Of a stretch of 18,458 nt of DNA, positions 14,271 through 18,458 are shown piece by piece. Position 1 is the stretch's first letter. Every line of letters starts with the position of its first letter. Under the pieces are notes generated by a model that saw only the letters and a list, made by a program, of their open reading frames with translations, searched no databases and was not told the DNA's origin. The stretch is taken from contig JBFOMB010000177.1 in assembly GCA_040830545.1 (NCBI GenBank), positions 1 to 18,458 on the forward strand, in the 5' to 3' direction. A program made the translations under genes and the position numbers. This DNA comes from HXMU1420-2 sp040830545 (GTDB taxonomy: Bacteria; Pseudomonadota; Alphaproteobacteria; Rhodobacterales; Rhodobacteraceae).

Positions 14271-14668
14271 GCTATGGCGTTGCGGCGGCCCTTCAGGCGG
14301 CGTTGATCACAAGGCTACAGAGCAGTGCCGAAGTCACGGTGCCTGTGTTTGACGCATCAGTTTTTGGCGAGATGCCAGAGACTTACGTGCAGCTAGGGTC
14401 TGAGGAAGCCCGTGCGCGCAATGACAAAACCGGACGCGGCGCAGAACATCGCGTGTCGATTTCGGTTGTCACCAGCCTGCCGGGTTTTGCGGCGGCCAAG
14501 GCCCAGGCCGTTGCGGTCAGCGATGCTCTGGACGGCGCGGATCTGCCGCTCTCGCGGGGACGGCTGGTGGACATCTGGTTTGAACGGGCCGTGGCCCGGC
14601 GCGACGAAGGCGAAGGCCACACGCGGCGTGTTGACCTGCGGTTTCATGCCCGGGTCGAGGACAATTGA
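14267..14668 (+). CDS. g8: GTA tail terminator-like DUF3168 protein (g8)
   Basis: A 133-residue protein of the DUF3168 type (tail completion/terminator, HK97 gp10- or lambda gpU-like role). Features are an N-terminal helix (YGVAAALQAALITRL), PVFDASVFGEMPETYVQLG, HRVSISVVTSLPGFAAAKAQ and the C-terminal VDLRFHARVE strand. It should cap the tail tube at the head-proximal end. It overlaps g7 by ATGA and is followed 22 bases later by g9. Confidence 0.9.
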   Translation: MSYGVAAALQAALITRLQSSAEVTVPVFDASVFGEMPETYVQLGSEEARARNDKTGRGAEHRVSISVVTSLPGFAAAKAQAVAVSDALDGADLPLSRGRLVDIWFERAVARRDEGEGHTRRVDLRFHARVEDN

Positions 14669-14690
14669 GCAGAAAGTCGGAGAGTGAATC

Positions 14691-15104
14691 ATGACAGCCC
14701 AAAGCGGTAAGGATCTGCTGGTCAAAGTGGATATGAATGGCAGCGGTCAGTTCGAGACCATTGCAGGCCTGCGTGCCACGCGCATCAGTTTCAACGCGGA
14801 AAGCGTCGATGTCACGAGCCTGGAAAGCCAGGGTGGGTGGCGCGAGCTGTTGTCCGGGGCAGGTGTGAAATCGGCGGCGATCTCTGGCTCGGGCGTGTTC
14901 AAGGACGCGACAACGGATGAACGCGCGCGGCAGCTGTTCTTTGACGGTGAGACGCCGAGCTTTCAGGTGATCATCCCGGACTTTGGCGTGGTCGAGGGGC
15001 CGTTCCTGGTCACCTCCATCGAATACGCAGGCAGCCACAATGGCGAGGCCACGTATGAACTGGCCATGTCCAGCGCCGGCATCCTGAGCTTCACGGCGCT
15101 CTGA
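14691..15104 (+). CDS. g9: GTA major tail protein (TP901-1 family, g9)
   Basis: A 137-residue tail tube subunit. It shows the TP901-1-type pattern: GKDLLVKVDM near the start, the ESVDVTSLESQGGW loop, SAAISGSGVFKD, and the C-terminal HNGEATYELAMSSAG with a final Leu-Ser-Phe strand. It should polymerise around the tape measure into the GTA tail tube. The ATG at 14691 is preceded by GGAGAG. The stop overlaps the g10 start as TGATG. Confidence 0.94.
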   Translation: MTAQSGKDLLVKVDMNGSGQFETIAGLRATRISFNAESVDVTSLESQGGWRELLSGAGVKSAAISGSGVFKDATTDERARQLFFDGETPSFQVIIPDFGVVEGPFLVTSIEYAGSHNGEATYELAMSSAGILSFTAL

Positions 15105-15418
15105 TGGTGAACCCTTTCGCAGGCGAGGTGGCGCTGACCATCGACGGTCGGCGCAGGGTGATGAAGCTGACGCTGGGGGCCTTGGCTGAGCTGGAAGAGG
15201 CGCTGGACGCACGGTCATTGGTGGCCGTGGTCGAGCGGTTCGAAAGCGGGGCGCTGACCACGCGAGATGTGCTGGCGCTGATCGTGGCGGGTCTGCGTGG
15301 GGGCGGTGAGGCGGTGACGGCGGCAGAGTTGGCCGGTGCGGATATTGACGGTGGCCCGTTGGCCGCCGCCCGCGCAGCCGCCGAATTGCTGGCGCGGGCC
15401 TTCGTGGTGCCGGAATGA
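15104..15418 (+). CDS. g10: GTA g10 tail assembly chaperone
   Basis: A 104-residue protein of the GTA gp10 / Phage_TAC_11-type family. The N-terminus AGEVALTIDGRRRVMKLTLG followed by ALAELEEAL is the family hallmark; the remainder is helical and Ala-rich. It is coupled to g9 by a one-base overlap and to g10.1 by ATGA. The pair g10/g10.1 corresponds to the two chaperone products that siphophages often make by frameshifting; here they are separate overlapping genes. Confidence 0.9.
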   Translation: MVNPFAGEVALTIDGRRRVMKLTLGALAELEEALDARSLVAVVERFESGALTTRDVLALIVAGLRGGGEAVTAAELAGADIDGGPLAAARAAAELLARAFVVPE

Positions 15419-15618
15419 AACGGTTTGACTGGCCCGCCCTGATGCGCGCGGGGATCACCGGCCTGCGTCTGATGCCGCACGAGTTCTGGGCGCTGACCCC
15501 GGTCGAGTTGCGGTTGATGCTGGGTCAGGACCGGGCGGAAACGCTGACACGGGGCGGGCTGGACGCGTTGATGGCGCAATGGCCGGATCGTCCGGAAGGA
15601 GCGAAACATGACAACTAG
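15415..15618 (+). CDS. g10.1: GTA g10.1 tail assembly chaperone (rcc01693-like)
   Basis: A 67-residue protein of the rcc01693 / Phage_TAC_2-type family. It has the conserved FDWPALMRAG start, LMPHEFWALTPVELRLML core and a trailing LDALMAQWPD. It is predicted to help load the tape measure during tail assembly. It overlaps g10 by ATGA and g11 by 11 bases. Confidence 0.9.
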   Translation: MKRFDWPALMRAGITGLRLMPHEFWALTPVELRLMLGQDRAETLTRGGLDALMAQWPDRPEGAKHDN

Positions 15619-16273
15619 AGAGACCATGACCGAGGTCGAAGAGGTCACCGAGCAACTGGAAGAACGGTTCCAGTCGCTGATTGCGACCACAGACCTGCTG
15701 GGCCTGAGTGTCGAGAAGACCGAAGCGCGGATCGAGACCTCGGCCAAAAGCGTGGAGCGTTTGTCGAGCACGTTGTCCGGTGAGATGCGCAATGCGTTCG
15801 AGGATCTGGCATTTAATGGCGACTCGGTTTCCGAGGTGCTGCACGATCTGGGGGATACGCTGTCACGGAAGGCGTTTTCCAAGGCGATTTTACCGGTGAC
15901 CGACCATTTTGGCGGAATGTTGGCTCAAGGGGTGGGCTCGTTGTTTCAGGGGCTGCTGCCCTTTGCTGACGGCGCGCCGTTCAGCCAGGGGCGCGTGATG
16001 CCCTTTGCCAACGGCGGCATCGTCAACGGTCCTGTTCGGTTTCCCATGCGCGGTGGTCAGGGGCTGATGGGCGAGGCCGGGCCAGAGGCGATCATGCCAT
16101 TGGCCCGCGGCGCTGATGGTAAGCTGGGCGTACGTGCAGCAGGTGGCGGCGGGGGGGGTGCCACTGTTGTCATGAACATTTCGACCCCGGATGTGGACGG
16201 GTTCCGTCGGGCACAGGGCCAGATCGCGGCGCAGATGAGCCGCGCGCTGAGCCGGGGCAATCGCAACAGGTAA
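15608..16273 (+). CDS. g11: GTA tape measure protein (g11), short
   Basis: A 221-residue tape measure protein, essentially the size of RcGTA g11 (219) and far shorter than phage homologues, which fits the short GTA tail. The N-terminal ~90 residues are helical and charged (VEEVTEQLEERFQSLIAT). The C-terminal half has the lambdoid tape-measure tail motif: LLPFADGAPFSQG, MPFANGGIVNGP, GLMGEAGPEAIMPLARGADG. A glycine run (about 178-183) precedes a VVMNISTPD strand. The ATG at 15608 has GGAAGGAG upstream and overlaps g10.1 by 11 bases. A small hairpin (CCGGG/CCCGG, 16275-16290) follows the stop. Confidence 0.93.
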   Translation: MTTRETMTEVEEVTEQLEERFQSLIATTDLLGLSVEKTEARIETSAKSVERLSSTLSGEMRNAFEDLAFNGDSVSEVLHDLGDTLSRKAFSKAILPVTDHFGGMLAQGVGSLFQGLLPFADGAPFSQGRVMPFANGGIVNGPVRFPMRGGQGLMGEAGPEAIMPLARGADGKLGVRAAGGGGGGATVVMNISTPDVDGFRRAQGQIAAQMSRALSRGNRNR

Positions 16274-16274
16274 G

Positions 16275-16318
16275 CCGGGGTTTAGCCCGGTATCGGATGG
16301 GTTGGCGGCGTGGGCCGC
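16275..16318 (+). other. Two small hairpins in the g11-g12 gap
   Basis: CCGGG/CCCGG (16275-16279 with 16286-16290) and GCGGC/GCCGC (16305-16309 with 16314-16318) lie between the g11 stop and the AAAGGAG ribosome site of g12. They are only 5-bp stems without T-runs, so they are unlikely to be full terminators; they may affect mRNA processing. Confidence 0.3.
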
Positions 16319-16336
16319 TGACGAAAGGAGTGCGCG

Positions 16337-16966
16337 ATGAATTTCCATGAGGTCAGATTTCCGGTGTCCCTGAGCTTTGGCTCGATCGGCGGGCCAGAGC
16401 GGCGCACCGATATTGTCACGCTCGCCAACGGGTTTGAGGAACGCAACACGCCGTGGGCGCATTCACGTCGCCGCTATGATGCCGGGCTGGGCATGCGGTC
16501 GCTTCAGGATGTGGAATTGTTGATCGCCTTTTTCGAGGCGCGGCAGGGGCAGATGTACGGGTTCCGGTGGAAGGACTGGTCGGACTACAAATCCTGCGCC
16601 GCCCCCGATGCACCGGAAGCCGAGGATCAGGTTCTGGGCACAGGTGACGGCACCACGCGGGTGTTTGGGCTGACCAAAACCTACACGTCCGGCGCGTTTT
16701 CCTATGCCCGTCCGATTGCCAAGCCGGTGCCGGGATCGGTGGTCGTCGCTGTGGACGGAACCTCGGTGTCCAGCGCAGGCTATCAGGTCGACGAGACGAC
16801 GGGGCAGGTGACCTTCACTATTGCGCCGACAGCGGGGCAGGTGGTCACGGCAGGGTTCGAATTTGACGTGCCGGTCCGCTTTGATACGAACCAGATCCAG
16901 ACCAGCGTCGCCAGTTTTCAGGCGGGCGAGGTGCCTAATGTGCCGGTGGTGGAGGTGCGGGTCTGA
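16337..16966 (+). CDS. g12: GTA distal tail protein (DUF2460, g12)
   Basis: A 209-residue protein of the DUF2460/TIGR02217 type, the ring at the distal end of the tail tube that joins it to the baseplate hub. Landmarks are MNFHEVRFP at the N-terminus, ERRTDIVTLANGFEERN, SLQDVELLIAFFEARQGQM and GFRWKDWSDYKS, then GDGTTRVFGLTKTY and a C-terminal FDTNQIQTSVASFQAGEVPN. A strong ribosome site (AAAGGAG) precedes ATG 16337. Its stop overlaps the g13 start (TGATG). Confidence 0.95.
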   Translation: MNFHEVRFPVSLSFGSIGGPERRTDIVTLANGFEERNTPWAHSRRRYDAGLGMRSLQDVELLIAFFEARQGQMYGFRWKDWSDYKSCAAPDAPEAEDQVLGTGDGTTRVFGLTKTYTSGAFSYARPIAKPVPGSVVVAVDGTSVSSAGYQVDETTGQVTFTIAPTAGQVVTAGFEFDVPVRFDTNQIQTSVASFQAGEVPNVPVVEVRV

Positions 16967-17850
16967 TGACGATGGATGCAGGTTTCCAGGCGCACGTAGA
17001 AAGCGGCCTGACAACGCTATGCCGGTGTTGGGCGATCACGCGCAGTGACGGCGTGGCTTATGGGTTCACGGACCATGATTGCAATCTGTCGTTCGACGGG
17101 TTCAGCTTTCGCGCCAATACCGGTCTGACGGCTGCCGCTTTGCAGCAGGCGAGCGGGCTGTCGGTGGACAATACCGAGGCGGTTGGTGCGCTGAGTGACG
17201 CGTCGGTGACCGAGGCAGATATCGACGCAGGCCGGTTTGACGGGGCCGAGGTGCGGTCGTGGATGGTCAACTGGTCGGATGTGTCTCAGCGCTGGCTGAT
17301 GTTTCGCGGCACAATTGGCGAGTTGCGGCGCGCGGGCGGTGCGTTTCATGCGGAACTGCGCGGGCTGACGGACATGCTGAACCGCCCCATCGGGCGGATT
17401 TATCAGAAGCCCTGTACTGCGGTGTTGGGCGATGGGGCGTGCGGGTTTGATTTGGCGTCGCCGGGGTTCCATGCGGATTTGGCCGTTGATGCGTTGGACG
17501 GGCGGACTTGTTTTTTGTGGCCCGAGATGAACGGTTTTGCCCCCGGTTGGTTCACCGGAGGGCGGATGCTGGTGCAATCGGGCGCTGGCGCCGGTTTGTG
17601 GCAAACGATCAAGAGCGACAGCACCGTGGACAGCCTGCGCCGGATTGTGCTGTGGGAACCCATAGCCGCCGAGGTTGTGCCGGGAGACATGGTGCGGCTG
17701 GAGGCCGGGTGTGACAAGCGACTGGAGACCTGCAAGGCGAAATTCAACAACATCCTGAATTTTCAGGGCTTCCCGGACATTCCCAATGATGATTGGCTGA
17801 TGACTGTGCCGCGACAGGGCGGGTCAAACACCGGGGGCAGCCGCAGATGA
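16966..17850 (+). CDS. g13: GTA baseplate hub protein (DUF2163, g13) with Cys cluster
   Basis: A 294-residue DUF2163/TIGR02218 protein, the tail hub beneath the distal tail ring. The N-terminus has TLCRCWAITRSDGVAYGFTD and DHDCNLSF; the middle has RGLTDMLNRPIGRIYQKPC. Cysteines at 150, 159, 249 and 256 (PCTAVLGDGACGF and AGCDKRLETCKAKFNN) form the candidate metal set. As I recall, the RcGTA hub structure contains an iron-sulfur cluster, which these would fit. C-terminal FQGFPDIPNDDWLMTVP is typical. It overlaps g12 by one base and g14 by ATGA. Confidence 0.94.
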   Translation: MTMDAGFQAHVESGLTTLCRCWAITRSDGVAYGFTDHDCNLSFDGFSFRANTGLTAAALQQASGLSVDNTEAVGALSDASVTEADIDAGRFDGAEVRSWMVNWSDVSQRWLMFRGTIGELRRAGGAFHAELRGLTDMLNRPIGRIYQKPCTAVLGDGACGFDLASPGFHADLAVDALDGRTCFLWPEMNGFAPGWFTGGRMLVQSGAGAGLWQTIKSDSTVDSLRRIVLWEPIAAEVVPGDMVRLEAGCDKRLETCKAKFNNILNFQGFPDIPNDDWLMTVPRQGGSNTGGSRR

Positions 17851-18269
17851 GCATTGTGGTAAACGCTGCGCGGAGCTGGATCGGCACGCCCTACGTGCAT
17901 CAGGCCAGCGTCAAAGGCGCGGGCTGTGACTGTCTGGGTCTGGTGCGCGGCGTCTGGCGTGATGTGATCGGGGCGGAACCGGTTTCCGTACCAGCCTATT
18001 CGATGGACTGGTCCGAACCGCAAGGCGACGAGCGGCTGTGGCGCGCCGCTACAAACGTTTTGCGCCCCGTGGATCGTGCGCCCGAACCTGGTGACGTGAT
18101 CCTATTCCGAATGCGGTCCGGGGCCGTGGCCAAACATCTGGGTATCCTGACCGGCCCACGCCAATTCATTCACGCCTATTCCGGGCGCGGCGTGGTGGAA
18201 AGCGCGCTCAGCACGCCATGGCAGCGCCGGATCGTGGCGCAGTTCGAATTTCCGTTGGAGGATCACTGA
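17847..18269 (+). CDS. g14: GTA NlpC/P60 peptidase (g14)
   Basis: A 140-residue NlpC/P60 cysteine peptidase, the baseplate enzyme thought to open the recipient cell wall. The nucleophile is probably Cys29 (GAGCDCLGLVRGVW), with His97 (AKHLGILTG) and His109 (FIHAYSG) completing the triad. A PGDVILFRM strand also matches. The start at 17847 overlaps the g13 stop as ATGA; an upstream frame from 17793 is inside g13. The stop overlaps the g15 start as TGATG. Confidence 0.95.
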   Translation: MSIVVNAARSWIGTPYVHQASVKGAGCDCLGLVRGVWRDVIGAEPVSVPAYSMDWSEPQGDERLWRAATNVLRPVDRAPEPGDVILFRMRSGAVAKHLGILTGPRQFIHAYSGRGVVESALSTPWQRRIVAQFEFPLEDH

Positions 18270-18458
18270 TGGCGACCATTCTTTTGGCTGCGGCAGGGAC
18301 CGCGATTGGCGGTTTCACTTGCGGCGGCGGGCGGGGGGTGGGGACATCTGGGTTTGGGCGGGGCGGCCGGGGGAGCCGGGGGTGTGGTGGTGAACCACGC
18401 TTGGTGGGGGGGGGGGGGGGGGCCGGTTCGAACTGGGAGGGTCGCCCCGTTTTGGCTG
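18269..18458 (+). CDS. g15: GTA g15 'megatron' protein, N-terminal start only, sequence unreliable
   Basis: The start MATILLAAAGTAIGG is the usual N-terminus of the very large GTA tail-tip / host-specificity protein (g15, over 1,000 residues in RcGTA). The ATG is coupled to the g14 stop. After about 15 residues the translation becomes Gly/Arg-rich nonsense with a 17-G run (18406-18422). The last bases again resemble a 'VE.GRV..FRL' segment expected somewhat later in g15, in a shifted frame. I read this as base-calling errors at a contig end rather than a broken gene. The frame stays open to the window edge. Confidence 0.7.
   Translation, partial: MATILLAAAGTAIGGFTCGGGRGVGTSGFGRGGRGSRGCGGEPRLVGGGGGAGSNWEGRPVLA

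Larger units (their letters stand above)
9938..18458 (+). mobile_element. RcGTA-type gene transfer agent structural cluster (g3 to start of g15)
   Basis: Thirteen complete genes and the start of a fourteenth occur in the order known from the Rhodobacter capsulatus GTA: portal, g3.5, protease, capsid, g6, g7, g8, g9, g10, g10.1, g11, g12, g13, g14, g15. All are on the plus strand and mostly coupled by 1-, 4- or 11-base overlaps. Protein sizes are close to the RcGTA set, including the characteristically short tape measure. No integrase, repressor, lysis or replication gene is present, as expected for a domesticated GTA. The terminase genes are missing at the left edge. The right edge is cut by the window end. 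Confidence 0.93.

Noticed and set aside
14517..15458. 313-codon minus-strand frame opposite g8-g10.1
   Set aside because: Antisense to four conserved GTA genes; Pro/Arg-rich composition without recognisable domains.
1..18458. tRNA, rRNA, CRISPR arrays, insertion sequences, integrase or att sites
   Set aside because: I looked for clover-leaf-like arms, regularly spaced repeats, transposase motifs and terminal repeats and saw none that I could support.

Overview
The window looks like chromosome from a GC-rich alphaproteobacterium, most likely order Rhodobacterales (Roseobacter/Rhodobacter group). The main reason is an RcGTA-type gene transfer agent (GTA) structural cluster in canonical order. 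Support also comes from the folate ligase / YmdB-like / EamA neighbourhood and a hairpin-rich extragenic element that I recall from that group. Species cannot be named from the sequence.

Left part (1-9764), ordinary chromosomal genes. The window opens in the 3' end of a 5-formyltetrahydrofolate cyclo-ligase gene. Next come a secreted single-domain fasciclin (FAS1) protein with a strong hairpin after its stop, and a 50-bp-scale element of three back-to-back hairpins. A YmdB-like metallophosphoesterase follows, translationally coupled to an EamA/DMT permease that seems to start at CTG. An SLC13-type permease with two internal RCK_C domains comes next, then a membrane-anchored LytTR regulator with a 9-bp inverted repeat upstream. 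A convergent L-arginine:glycine amidinotransferase-family gene, a divergent TPM-domain membrane protein with four CxxC pairs, and a convergent 552-residue FAD-dependent dehydrogenase complete this part.

Right part (9938-18458), the GTA cluster. In order: portal (g3), coiled-coil/membrane protein (g3.5), prohead protease (g4), HK97-fold capsid (g5), head-tail connectors (g6, g7), DUF3168 tail terminator-like protein (g8), major tail protein (g9), tail assembly chaperones (g10, g10.1), a very short tape measure (g11), distal tail protein (g12), hub (g13), NlpC/P60 peptidase (g14) and the beginning of the host-interaction 'megatron' protein (g15). Most neighbours overlap by 1, 4 or 11 bases, so this reads as one polycistronic unit. 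Breaks occur after g5 (163 bp with a 9-bp-stem GC hairpin) and after g11 (63 bp). Together the genes specify a small siphovirus-like particle that packages host DNA.

The most notable point is that the cluster starts at the portal gene. The terminase genes (g1/g2) that normally lie directly upstream are absent and a divergent FAD dehydrogenase sits there instead. The last ~150 bases are degraded (frame-disturbed g15 with a 17-G run), which looks like a poor-quality contig end rather than biology.
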